Positions 1 to 10,400 of a DNA stretch of 64,000 nt are shown here, one piece after another; position 1 is the stretch's first letter, and each line of letters begins with the position of its first letter. The stretch is from Streptomyces shenzhenensis (GTDB lineage: Bacteria > Actinomycetota > Actinomycetes > Streptomycetales > Streptomycetaceae). Location of the stretch: NCBI RefSeq assembly GCF_003688995.1, contig NZ_PENI01000012.1, positions 62,001 to 126,000 on the forward strand, written 5' to 3'. The notes beneath the pieces were generated by a model. That model saw only the letters and a program-made list of their open reading frames with translations, did no database searches and had not been told where the DNA came from. The translations under genes were made by a program, and so were the position numbers.

Positions 1-2317
1 GCTGGACCGGGAGTCGGCGGACGCCCTCGCCTTCGTCGCGCGGCGCGTCGCCTCCCACCGGATCGCCCTGCTCTTCGGCGTCCGCGACACGGAAGCCCCC
101 GACTCGCTGTTCGCCGATACGCCGGAACTGCGCCTGGAGGGGCTTCCGGCAGACGTCGCGAGGCGTCTGCTCGGCGGAGTACGCCTCGACGATCGTGTCG
201 CGGACCGGCTGGTGTCCGGTACCCGCGGCAATCCGCTGGCTCTCCTGGAGCTGACCAGGGAACTCACCGCCGGGCAGCTCTCGGGCGCGGTGGCGCTGCC
301 CGACCCGCTGCCGGTCGGCCGCCACCTCGAAGAGGTCTTCCGCAAGAGACTCGGAAAGGTTCCCCCGGACACCCGCACCCTGCTGCTCGTGGCCGCGGCG
401 GAGACTTCCGGGGACGCGCACCTCGTGTGGCAGGCCGCGAACAGGCTGGGGGCGGGGCGCGCGGCGGCGGTCGCGGCCGAGGAGAGCGGGTTCCTCGTGC
501 TGAGTTCCGGCATCGTGTTCCGGCATCCGTTGATGCGCTCGGCCGTGTACCACGGTGCCTCGCCGCAGGAGCGCCGGCTGGTGCACGAAGCGCTCGCCGC
601 CGAGGACGACGACCGGGAACGGCGGGTGTGGCACCGGGCGCTCGCGGCCCTCCACCCGGACGAGGACATCGCGCGCGACCTCGAACAGGCGGCCGGACGT
701 GCGGTCGCCCGCGGCGGCTACGCCGCCACGGCCCGCCTGCTGAACCGAGCCGTGCAGCTGACGACGGACGAGTCCCGGCGGCCCGGCCGGCTGCTGGCCG
801 CCGCACGGGCGACGCTGGACAGCGGCAACCCGAGCGGCGCAGACACACTGCTCCAGCAGGCGACGCCGCTGCTGTCGCCCGGAACGGGGCGGGCGGACCG
901 GCTCCGTCTCCTGGCCTCGATCCGCTTCGCGCAGGGGCAGGTACGGGAGACGGTTCCGCTGTTGCTGGAGGCGGCGGAGCTGCTGCTGCGGCATGACGAG
1001 CGAGCGGCCCGTGACACCCTGTTCCAGGCCATGGAGGTGGCCACCTGGACCGGCAAGGCCGACATGATGGCCGTCGCACGGGTCGTACGGACGCTGGAAC
1101 CCGTCGATCCGGACACCGCGTCGCCTGTCGATCTCCTCACCGCGGCGCTGACGGCCCGGCTGCTCGACGGGTACGAGGCCGCCTATCCGCTGTACCGCCG
1201 CTGCACACGGAGCCTGCTCGCCACCGAGGACCTGCGTGGCTTCAATCTGGGCAGCATCGCCGCGAGCGAGATGTGGGATCTGGACGGCCTGCTCGCACTG
1301 ACCTCCCGATGGATCGAGCTGGCCCGGGCGCAGGGTGCCCACGGAGCCCTCTCCCTGGCGCTCCTGCTCCGCGCGATCCCCGAGCTGTGGCGCGGCAACT
1401 ACGCGGCCGCCCGGGAATTCGGCCAGACCTCGGCCGACCTGTCCGACCTGACGACCGGGCAGCAGGGCAGAACGGGCAGCGGTATCGAGCTGCTCTACTG
1501 CATGACCGGACCCGAGCGGGCCACACGGGAGACGGCCGCGGCCCATGTGCGTGAGGCGACGGCCTCGGGCCGGGAGCACTACGGCACCCTCGTCCCCCGG
1601 CTCGCGCTGTGCCAGCTGGAGGTGGGTCTGGGCAACTATCCCGCCGCCGTGACCCACGGACTGCGTGTCTTCACCGCCGACACACTCGGGCCTACCTGCG
1701 CCAATGTGTTGCCCGAACTGATCGAGGCGGCGCAGCGGTCCGGGGACACGTCGACCGCCCAGGCCGCGCTGGAGCGGCTGCGCACGGCGGCGACCGCAAG
1801 CGGCACACCCCTCGCCCTGGGCCTGCTGGCCCGCTCACAGGCGCTCGTCGCGCGGGACGACGAGGCCGAGGAGCACTACCACGAGGCGATCCGTCAGCTG
1901 GAGTCGTCCGCCGCCCGGCCGCAGGCCGCCCGGGCGCATCTCGTCCACGGCGAGTGGCTGCGCCGACAGCGCCGGCGGCGCGAGGCACGCGACAGCCTGC
2001 GCACGGCTCACGAGCTGTTCGACGCGATGGGCGCCGACTTCTACGCCCGGCGGGCACGGATCGAACTGGCCGCCGCCGGCGAGCGGTTGCCGTTCGCTGA
2101 GGCCGATGCCGCGGCTCGGCTCACGCCGCAGGAGGCACGCATCGCGCGGCTGGCCTCGACCGGCGTGCCCAACCGGGACATCGCGGCGCAGCTCTTCATC
2201 AGTCCCAGCACGGTCGAGTACCACCTGCGCAAGACGTTCCGGAAGCTCGGTGTGACATCCCGCGGGCAGCTGCGCGACGCACTGGCGGCACATGGGGTGC
2301 CCGAAGACTCGATGTGA
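1..2317 (+). CDS. LAL-type LuxR family transcriptional regulator, 5' truncated
   Basis: The 3' part of a large ATP-binding LuxR regulator. The reading frame is open from base 2, upstream of the first internal GTG at 212, so the gene begins outside the window and its Walker A region is missing. The start reads as the end of an AAA/NACHT-like ATPase (LDRESADALAFVARR, then SGTRGNPLALLEL), followed by a long TPR-like helical region. The C-terminus is a LuxR helix-turn-helix (RLTPQEARIARLASTG ... SPSTVEYHLRKTFRKLG). Proteins of this family usually activate secondary-metabolite or sugar operons. Its target cannot be told here; the NRPS lies nearby but on the other strand behind another gene. A hairpin follows the stop. 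Confidence 0.93.
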   Translation, partial: LDRESADALAFVARRVASHRIALLFGVRDTEAPDSLFADTPELRLEGLPADVARRLLGGVRLDDRVADRLVSGTRGNPLALLELTRELTAGQLSGAVALPDPLPVGRHLEEVFRKRLGKVPPDTRTLLLVAAAETSGDAHLVWQAANRLGAGRAAAVAAEESGFLVLSSGIVFRHPLMRSAVYHGASPQERRLVHEALAAEDDDRERRVWHRALAALHPDEDIARDLEQAAGRAVARGGYAATARLLNRAVQLTTDESRRPGRLLAAARATLDSGNPSGADTLLQQATPLLSPGTGRADRLRLLASIRFAQGQVRETVPLLLEAAELLLRHDERAARDTLFQAMEVATWTGKADMMAVARVVRTLEPVDPDTASPVDLLTAALTARLLDGYEAAYPLYRRCTRSLLATEDLRGFNLGSIAASEMWDLDGLLALTSRWIELARAQGAHGALSLALLLRAIPELWRGNYAAAREFGQTSADLSDLTTGQQGRTGSGIELLYCMTGPERATRETAAAHVREATASGREHYGTLVPRLALCQLEVGLGNYPAAVTHGLRVFTADTLGPTCANVLPELIEAAQRSGDTSTAQAALERLRTAATASGTPLALGLLARSQALVARDDEAEEHYHEAIRQLESSAARPQAARAHLVHGEWLRRQRRRREARDSLRTAHELFDAMGADFYARRARIELAAAGERLPFAEADAAARLTPQEARIARLASTGVPNRDIAAQLFISPSTVEYHLRKTFRKLGVTSRGQLRDALAAHGVPEDSM

Positions 2318-2341
2318 CGTCGGCGTGCGGGGAGCACGACG

Positions 2342-2373
2342 AAGCGCCCCACCGGACCATGGGTGGAGCGCTT
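2342..2373. terminator. Hairpin between convergent genes
   Basis: A 12-base stem with one mismatch (AAGCGCCCCACC against GGTGGAGCGCTT) lies 25 bases after the LAL stop and before the 3' end of the convergent HdeD-like gene. It has no clear U-tract, so it would act as a bidirectional factor-independent-like terminator of the streptomycete kind. Confidence 0.55.
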
Positions 2374-2404
2374 CCGCGGCGCGGCAGCCTGGGTTTCTCG
2401 TCGC

Positions 2405-2956
2405 TCAGGCGCCCGTCGGACCGGCACCGCGTGTGTCCTTGAGGAGGCGCCGTTCCTGAAAGGACACGACGATGACCGTGGTGCCGTAGAAGAGTGTGAA
2501 CAGTCCGAACACGGTCGCCAGGGACACCGCACCGATGTCCGGACGGACGAAGAGCACGAAGGCCAGCGCGACGGACAGCAGGCCGCTCAGCACGAACTGG
2601 GCGCGATGGCCGGGCGTTTCTCCTCGCCGGAAGGCCAGAGCGATCTCCAGGGCACCCGTCGCCAGGGCCCACGCGCCGATCCAGATCGTCAGGGCGAGCG
2701 CCGTGATACCGGGCCACGCCAGCGCGACCACCCCGGCCGCGACCGAGAGCAGGGCCAGCAGCAGCCAGCCGAACACAGGCTCCACCCGGTCGCTGCTGAA
2801 AGCCCGTGCGCCGTCCGTCGCCGCGGCGAGGAACGCGTAGACCGCGAACAGAATGACGAAGGCGCCGATGGTGATCTCGGGCCAGGCCACGGCCACCACT
2901 CCGACGGCGACGGCCAGCAGGCCACGCCAGAGCAGTGCGTTGGGCGAGGTGAGCAT
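2405..2956 (-). CDS. HdeD family (DUF308) membrane protein
   Basis: A 183-residue integral membrane protein. It has about six hydrophobic segments arranged as pairs and the repeated family signature (VAVAWPEIT near residue 22, VALAWPGIT near 78, VLFVRPDIG near 136). HdeD proteins are linked with acid or general stress in enterobacteria; in actinomycetes the role is not known. The start is supported by GGGAG six bases before the ATG. It stands alone: convergent with the LAL regulator and over 260 bases downstream of the monooxygenase, with a terminator between. A second, shorter HdeD-like gene lies at 12293. Confidence 0.85.
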   Translation of the reverse strand: MLTSPNALLWRGLLAVAVGVVAVAWPEITIGAFVILFAVYAFLAAATDGARAFSSDRVEPVFGWLLLALLSVAAGVVALAWPGITALALTIWIGAWALATGALEIALAFRRGETPGHRAQFVLSGLLSVALAFVLFVRPDIGAVSLATVFGLFTLFYGTTVIVVSFQERRLLKDTRGAGPTGA

Positions 2957-3161
2957 GATGATCTCCCAAGGGTGAAGGGTGCCTGGTTCCTGACACGAGT
3001 GGAGAAGGCACGACCGTGCTCCCGACCTTGCTCAGGTCGTCTTCTCGCTTCGAACCTAGGGCTGCCGACAGGGGCGGGCATGCGTCATCCGACTGGACTC
3101 GTCACGGGATGACGTAGGTGGGCGCGCAGAGGCGCCATCCGCCACCGGCCTCATCCGGGCG

Positions 3162-3206
3162 CCGAGGCCCAGCACCTCCGCGAGGGGCGGGGGTGCTGGG
3201 CCTCGG
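3162..3206 (-). terminator. Terminator of the NRPS-monooxygenase operon
   Basis: A perfect 15-base stem (CCGAGGCCCAGCACC / GGTGCTGGGCCTCGG) with a 15-base loop begins 17 bases after the monooxygenase stop codon, on the transcribed side. It is among the strongest hairpins in this part of the window. Confidence 0.75.
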
Positions 3207-3222
3207 TCACCACCGGCGTCTG

Positions 3223-4443
3223 TCACTCGCTCCGCGGCATCGGTGCCCGGCTGTCGGTTCCGGTCACCGGGCCGGCGGGGGCCGGAAAGGCCAGGGCCGA
3301 CTCCAACTGCCGCGCCAGCACGGACTTCGGGGCCAGCCGGAAGAAGGTGTCGCGCAGGGTTCGGGCGATCGGGTTCTCCAACTGTTCGAGGTCGCTGAGC
3401 CTGCGGGAGGCGGTGACCATCGTCCTGGCGCGTGTCCGCCGCTGGTCCTCGTAGGCGCGCAGGGCGGCCCGGGGGTCGTGCGGGCTGCGCGCGAGCGCGT
3501 GGGCGAGCACCACGGCGTCCTCGATCGCCATGCCCGCGCCCTGGCCGAGGCTGGTGAGCATGGGATGGGCCGCATCGCCCAGGAGCGTGACGGGGCCGTC
3601 GCCCCAGCGTTCCAGGAACGCGCGGTCGTGGGAGGGGACGGCGAGGATGTCCTCCTCGGGGGTGCGGCGGATGATCTCCCGCACCTCCTCGGCCCAGCCG
3701 GCGTACGCGCGGACGATCTCGCCTTTGTCGCCCTTCCAGTCACGGGAGCGGGCGGCCTCCATGTTCTTGGTGCCCCACCAGTAGTAGTGGCCGTGGCCGA
3801 TGTCGATGAGACCGAAGCGCTGGCCGCGCCCCCAGTAGTGGCCGACGTACCCGGGGCGCAGGCGGGGATGGTCGAAGGGGGCCAGGGCGAGCCAGCACAC
3901 ATAGCCGCTGTCCCGGGACTCCTCCGGCCCGGCGAGCTGCCTGCGCACCGCGGAGCCGAAGCCGTCGGCACCGATGAGGATGTCACCGCGGGCGCTGCTG
4001 CCGTCGTCGAAGTGGACGGTGACCCCGTCGTCGTCGGTCTGGTAGCCGGTGGCCGTGGTGCCCAGGGACAGCGGGATGTCGCCCGCCGCTTCGACGAGTA
4101 CGCGCTGCAGCGCGGCGCGGCTGATGTTCACGCAGCGGGCGCCCAGACGTTCGCTGACCTCGGGCAGCGGCTGTTCCCGGATCACCCGGCCGCGCCGGTC
4201 CATGATGGTGAAGACCTCGATGGCCCTGCCGTGCTCCTCCAGCGGGAGGGTGATGCCGAGGGAGGCCAGCGCGTTGACCGCGTTGGTCATCACGGACAGG
4301 CCGGACCCGGCGGCGCGCAGCTCGGTGGCGCGCTCGTGGACGTGGACGTCGACGCCGATGCGACGCAGGGCGCCGGCGGCGGCCAGCCCGCCGATGCCGG
4401 CTCCGACGACGATGGCGGTGGTGCGTGGGGTCACGGTTCCCAT
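3223..4443 (-). CDS. FAD-dependent monooxygenase (PHBH-like, NRPS tailoring; possible Baeyer-Villiger enzyme)
   Basis: A 406-residue group A flavin monooxygenase. Seen: the N-terminal Rossmann fingerprint VVGAGIGGLAAAGALRR with the acidic end HERATELR, the mid-protein DG motif GADGFGSAVRRQ, and the FAD ribityl-binding motif LGDAAHPMLTSLGQGAG. The ATG is four bases after the NRPS stop, so the two are almost certainly co-translated. In the legonmycin, pyrrolizixenamide and brabantamide pathways a flavin monooxygenase paired with a Ser/Pro dimodular NRPS carries out Baeyer-Villiger oxidation and ring contraction of the released bicycle. Since the upstream NRPS has that exact architecture, the same job is inferred here. 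Alternatives are simple hydroxylation or decarboxylation of the product. The FAD assignment is firm; the exact reaction is inference. Confidence 0.9.
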   Translation of the reverse strand: MGTVTPRTTAIVVGAGIGGLAAAGALRRIGVDVHVHERATELRAAGSGLSVMTNAVNALASLGITLPLEEHGRAIEVFTIMDRRGRVIREQPLPEVSERLGARCVNISRAALQRVLVEAAGDIPLSLGTTATGYQTDDDGVTVHFDDGSSARGDILIGADGFGSAVRRQLAGPEESRDSGYVCWLALAPFDHPRLRPGYVGHYWGRGQRFGLIDIGHGHYYWWGTKNMEAARSRDWKGDKGEIVRAYAGWAEEVREIIRRTPEEDILAVPSHDRAFLERWGDGPVTLLGDAAHPMLTSLGQGAGMAIEDAVVLAHALARSPHDPRAALRAYEDQRRTRARTMVTASRRLSDLEQLENPIARTLRDTFFRLAPKSVLARQLESALAFPAPAGPVTGTDSRAPMPRSE

Positions 4444-4447
4444 GTGC

Positions 4448-7400
4448 TCAAGCTCCCCTGGCCGAGTCGGTGGCGGCGGCGTCGGGCCGACGGCTGATCA
4501 GGTCGCCCACGGTCTCGGCGACGTGTTCCACGTACGGTTCCTTCATGATCGACAGATGGTCTCCGGGGACCTGCACGACTTCCACCCGGCGGCCGGTCAG
4601 CAGGCTCCAGCCGTTGTCGGTGTCCCGGTAGCGGCTGCCCACCGAGTCGTGCATCGACCGCAGTACCTCGGGCAGCGGGTCCCTCGCCCGGATCAGAGTG
4701 AGGTCCACCCCGGCCGCCTCGGGCGTGTAGGCCAGCGCCGCGCTCCAGTTGGACTCGTACACGCGGAACAGCCGCTCGACGACGGCGGACGTGCTGCCCG
4801 CGGGGAGCACCCCGGAGCGTGCCGCGGCGTCGGCGATGAAGGCGAACTTCTCGTCCAGCCCGGTCAGTTCCGTAGGGATCTCCAGCACCGGGGACCGGCC
4901 ACCGAGCGTCAGCAGCATCTCCCAGAAGAACCAGGTCAGCAGCTGGTCGTCGCTGTGGCGCGGCCGGTCGCCCGGGGTCGCGGCGACGGTGTCGAGCACG
5001 ATCAGGCCGGCGATCCGCTCGCCGGCCGCCGTCAGCTGCCTGGCCATCTCGAAGGCCACGAAGCCGCCGAAGGACCAGCCGCCGATGGTGTAGGGCCCGT
5101 GCGGCTGCACCCGCCGTAGCGCGGCGACATAGCTGTCCGCGAGCTCCCGCATGGAGCGCAGTGGCGCCATGCCCGGGTCGGCTCCCGCGGCCTGAAGCGC
5201 GTACAGCGGTTGATCGGCCGGCAGGTGGCGGGCGAACGGCAGGTAGCACAGCACATTGCCGCCCATGGGGTGGACCAGGAACAGGGGCGGACGGGTGCCC
5301 TCGGGCCTGATCGGCACCAGCGGGTCGAAGGCCGGCACTGCGGCGTCGCGGCGCAGGCGGTCCGCCAGTCGGGCCACGGTCGGGGCGGCGACGAAGTCCG
5401 ACAGCGAAACGGTGACGCCGTAGCGCTGTTCCACGCGCACCACCAGCCGCATCGCCGTCAAAGAGGTGCCGCCGAGGTGGAACATGTTGCTGTGCACGCC
5501 GACGCTCGGCAGCCGCAACAGGTCGGCGAGCATCTCCGCCAGTGCCCGCTCGTACTCGTCCCGCGGCGCGGTGGTGTCGGCCGCGGCACCGGTGTCGGCG
5601 GCGGCGAGCGGGACGCGGCGCAGCGCGGCGTCGTCCCGCTTGCCGCTGGGGGTCAGCGGCAGGGCCGGCAGCCAGGCGAATCGCGAGGGGACCAGGTGGT
5701 CCGGCAGGGTGTCCCGCAGCCGGGCCCTGAGTCCGTCCAGGTCGGCGCGGTCCGGGTCACCGGTGAGGAAAGCAGCGAGGAAGGCGTCGCCGCCTTCGGT
5801 GTGCCGCGCGACGACCGCGGCTTCGCGGATGCCGGGGTCGTCCTCGGCGAGGCGGGTGACGGCCAGTTCGGCCTCGGCGGGCTCGACCCGGTAGCCGCGG
5901 ATCTTCACCTGCGTGTCCGCCCGGCCGACGCAGACGATGTCTCCGCCGGGCAGGGTGAGCGCGAGGTCGCCGGTGCGGTAGAGCACCTCGTCCGCCGTGC
6001 CGAACGGGTGCGGGACAAACCGTTCCCGGGTCAGGTCGGGCCGTCCCAGATAGCCCTGTGCCAGGCACGCACCGCCGAGGTACAGCTCTCCCTTCACCCC
6101 TGTCGGTACCGGACGCAGCCTGGAGTCCAGCACATGGGCCTCAGCGCCGTCGATGGCCCGGCCGACGGGCGGCAGCGCGGGCAGGGCCGTGGGGTCGCCG
6201 GTCATCGCGAAGGCGGTCACGACATGGGATTCCGTCGGTCCGTACTGGTTTTCCAGCAGGGCTCCGGGCAGCGCGGCGAGCAGGGCGCGGATCTCGCCGG
6301 TCACGCGCAGCTGCTCGCCCGAGGAGATCAGCACCCGCAGCCGGCGCGGGGCCAGGCCCAGGGCGGCCGCCGCCTCGGCGAACTGCTGGAGGGCGACGTA
6401 GGGGAAGAACACCCGCTCGATCCCCTCGCGATCGGCCCTGCGCAGCAGGGCCGGCATGTCGCGCCGCTCGGACTCCGTGACCAGGTGCAGTGTGCCCCCT
6501 CCGCAGAGTGTGGAGAAGATCTCCTGGAACGAGACGTCGAAGCTCAGCGGCGCGTACGCCAGCGTCGCGCCGCCGACGGCGCCGCTGTCGCGCCGGTTCT
6601 GCCAGGCCACCAGGTTGGCCAGGCCGCGGTGCGGCATCGCGACCGCCTTGGGCGTGCCCGTGGAGCCGGAGGTGAACAGCACGTACGCCATCGCCTCGGG
6701 GCCTGGCTCCGCCGGGTCGAACGCGTCGGGCACCTCCTGTGTGAGGGACTCCGCGGGCAGCACCGGGGCCCCGGCACCCACCAGCGCCACGTGCCGCCGC
6801 TCGGCGATGATCCGGAACGGTTCCGCCTGCCGGATCATCGCGGTGATCCGCGCCTCGGGGAACGAGGTGTCCAGTGGCACGACCGCTGCCCCCGCCATGA
6901 GGGTGCCCACGATCGCCGCGACGGTCAGCGGTGAGCGGTCCATCGCGATGCCGATGCGGGCGCCCGGGATCAGGCCGTCGGAGAGCAGCCGGTGCGCCAC
7001 CGCGCGGGCGGCTCCGCCCAGCCGTTCGTACGTCCACCGCTGCCCGTCCATCACCACGGCGGTCGCGTGCGGAGTGCTCGCGGCCTGCTCCAGGAACCGC
7101 CGTACCACGCTGTGCCGGGCGTCCTCGCCGGACTCGGCCCGCACTGGCGGCGGCGCGAGGAAGGCGAAGTCAGGCTCCTCGTGAGGGCGCTGGGTCATGC
7201 GGCGCAGCAGCGCGATCAGCGACTGGGCCAGCAGGTCCGCCTGGTCGGGGCTGAAGGCGTGTCCGGCGCAGTCGACCCGCAGCCGCACCCGTGCGCTGTC
7301 GGGGTCGGTGTAGACGTTGACCAGCAGGTCGAAGTCGGTCTCCTCCCAGGCGCGGAAACCCCGCAGCCGGACGCCGGACAGCGCCAGCACCGGATCGAAC

Positions 7401-10400
7401 TGGCGGAAACGTACGTAGTTGAAGGCGGTGCGCACCACCGCCGCGCCGTGGTCCGCCTGGATGGCGCTGAGCGGATAGCGCCGGTGCGGATACCCCTCCT
7501 GCTCCTGCTGGAACACCTCGCGCACCACCTGGAGCCAGCTGGCGCCGCGTTCGCGCAGCCGCACGGGCACGGTGTTGAGGAACAGACCGGCGATCCGGTC
7601 GGCGCCTGCCATGTCCGGCCGCCCGTGCGTGATCGTCCCGGTCGTCACGTCGTCCGTCCCGGCGAGCAGCCGAAGGGCCAGGCAGTGGGCGGCGAGGAAG
7701 ACGGCCTTGACGGGCAGCGCGTTGTCCCGCGCGAGTTCCTCCACGCGGGCGGCGAGTTCGTCGGGCAGCTCCACGTCGCGGACGGTCTGCCCGATCTCGC
7801 CCGGCGCCCGGTGGGGGCGCAGCGTGTCCAGCCGCAGGGGCTCGGCGCCCGCGAGGAGCTGTTGCCAGTGGTGCCGGCTCTCCCGCGACGCCAGGGCCTG
7901 CCGCTCGGCGCGGACGAAGTGGGCGGCGGACGGCAGTGCGCCGTCGTCCACCGGGCCGATGGGACGGCCGAGCCGGTGCGTGTAGTCCTGGAGGAGTTCT
8001 GCCAGCAGGTTGGCCACGCTGCCGCCGTCGAGGAGCGCGTGATGGAAGCTGAGCACCAGCTCCACGGTCTCGGGCCGCGGATGGGCGCGCAGCCGGTACA
8101 ACGGGGCCTGTTCCAGGGCGTAGTCGTGGTGGCGGCGCTCCTCGACGTACCGCGCGATCTCGGCCTCGGCAGCGGCTTCGGTGGAAGTGCGCAGGTCGAG
8201 GACGTCCAGCCCGCCGGGCGCGGCGGCGTGGACGATCTGGACGGGTTCGCTGTGGTGGGCCAGGTCGAACGAGGACCGCAGGCTGGGGTGTCGCTCCCTC
8301 AGGGAAGCGAAGGCGACACGGAACGCCGCCTCGTCCCACGGCATCTCCAGGCTGTAGCGGAAGACGTCCCGGTAGACCGCCGAGCGCTCGCCCCGGTTGC
8401 TGTGGTAGAGCAGTCCGAGCTGAAGGCGGGTCAGGGGGTGGGCGTCCTGTGCACCGGCCAGCCCGGCCCGGTCCACGCTGGGGATGAGGGCGAAGGGTGC
8501 CAGGCCGGGATCGGCGGCACGGCGGCCGGTTCCGATCCGGGCGGCGAGTGCCTCGACGGTGGGGTGGCGCACCAGGTCGGTGAGGGAGAAGTGCAGGCCG
8601 CGCCGCTCGGCCTGGGCGCGGATGCGGAGCATCGTGATCGAGTCGCCGCCCAGCGCGTAGTAGTCGTCATCCACGCCCACCTGTTCCAGGTTCAGCACAT
8701 CCGCCCAGACGGCGGCGAGTTCCGCCTCGACGGGGTTGGCCGGCGGCCGGCTCGCCGGGCCTGCCGCGGTGCCGCGCGGGGCGGGCAGCGCCGAGCGGTC
8801 GGCCTTGCCGTTGGGGGTCAGTGGGATGTGGTCGATCCGCTGGAAGGCCACGGGGACCATGAACTCGGGGAGCCGTTCACCCAATCGCTTCCGCAGCTCG
8901 CCCGGCGCGTGCTCCTCGTCCGCCACGTAGTAACCGACGAGGTACGTGCCTCGGCCGGGCTCGGTGCGGTCGATCACGAGGGCGTCGCGCAGCCCGGGGA
9001 CGGTGGCCAGTGCCGCGGACACCTCGCCGGTCTCCACCCGGTTGCCTCGGATCTTGACCTGGTCGTCGTCACGGCCGAGGTATTCCAGAGCGCCGTCGGC
9101 CAGCCACCTCGCCCGATCACCCGTCCGGTACAACCGGCCGCCCGAGGTGAACGGGTCGTCGACGAACCTCTCCCGGGTGAGCCCGGGACGGTTCAGATAG
9201 CCGCGGGCGACCTGGATCCCGCCTATGTACAGTTCGCCGGGCACGCCGACGGGCTGCGGCCGGCCACGTCCGTCCAGCACATACAGCTGTGTGTTGTCCA
9301 CCGGGCGTCCGATCGGCACCCGGCCGACCCGCTGCCCGGGTTCCACCGGGCAGTCGTACCAGGACACGTCGACGGTGGCCTCAGTGGGCCCGTAGAGGTT
9401 GACCACGGTGGGGGCGCGCCGCGCGTCCTGGCCCAGGACGCGGTTGAACTGCTCGACCCTGGCGGGTGGCAGCGCCTCACCGCTGCAGAAGACGTACCGC
9501 AGCGACCGGCCCTCGGCGAGCGCCGGGGAGTCGTCGAGCACCTCCAGCAGCGGGCCCAGCATGGAGGGCACGGAGTGCAGCATCGTGACCCGGTGCTCGC
9601 CGACCGCGCGCAGGATCTGCTTGGGGTCCTTCTCCCCGCCCGGCGGCAGCAGCGCGAGCCGTGCCCCCTGGGCCGCCCACCAGAACAGCTCCCACACCGA
9701 GACGTCGAAGGACACCGGCGTCTTCTGCAGCAGGGTGTCGCCTTCGCCGATCGGGTAGGCGCGCTGCATCCACGCCAGGCGGTTCACCACCGAACGGTGT
9801 TCCACCATGACGCCCTTCGGGGTACCCGTCGAACCCGACGTGTAGATCACGTAGGCGAGGTCACGGGCGGTGGCCAGCGGCTCCAGTGGAGCGGCGGACG
9901 GCTGGGACTCCACCAGCTCCGCCATCCGCCGCACCCCTGTCGCCTCGGCAGCGGCTCCGGGCGCGGTCCCGTCGACCAGGACGATCTTCGCCTCGCTGTC
10001 CTCCAGCAGGAACCGGATGCGTCGGTCCGGATAGCCGGGGTCCACCGGAACGTAGGCGCCGCCGGCCTTGAGCACCGCGAGCAGCGCGACCAGCAGCCGC
10101 GGACCGCGCTCCAGCACGACGGCGACCCGGTCGCCGGGCCCGACCCCCTCCGCACGCAGGGCGCGCGCGAGCCGGTTGGCGTGCGCGTCGAGCTCTCCGT
10201 AGGTCATGGACTGGTCGGCGGCCGGGCCCACCAGGGCGATCCGTCCGGGAACGCGCGCCGCCTGGGCCTCGAACAGGCCGTGCACGGTCGCCTGTTCCGG
10301 GAGCGCGACGACCGGCCCGCGGCTGCGGCCCTCGGTGAGGTCGGCGTGTTCCTCGGGCGTCAGCATGGGGAGGGCGGCCACCGGCGACCCGGCGTCGTCC

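Noticed and set aside
3118..4497. Long plus-strand open frame opposite the FAD monooxygenase
   Set aside because: Its translation is a Gly/Ala/Val-rich antisense shadow without family motifs, while the minus strand carries clear FAD fingerprints.
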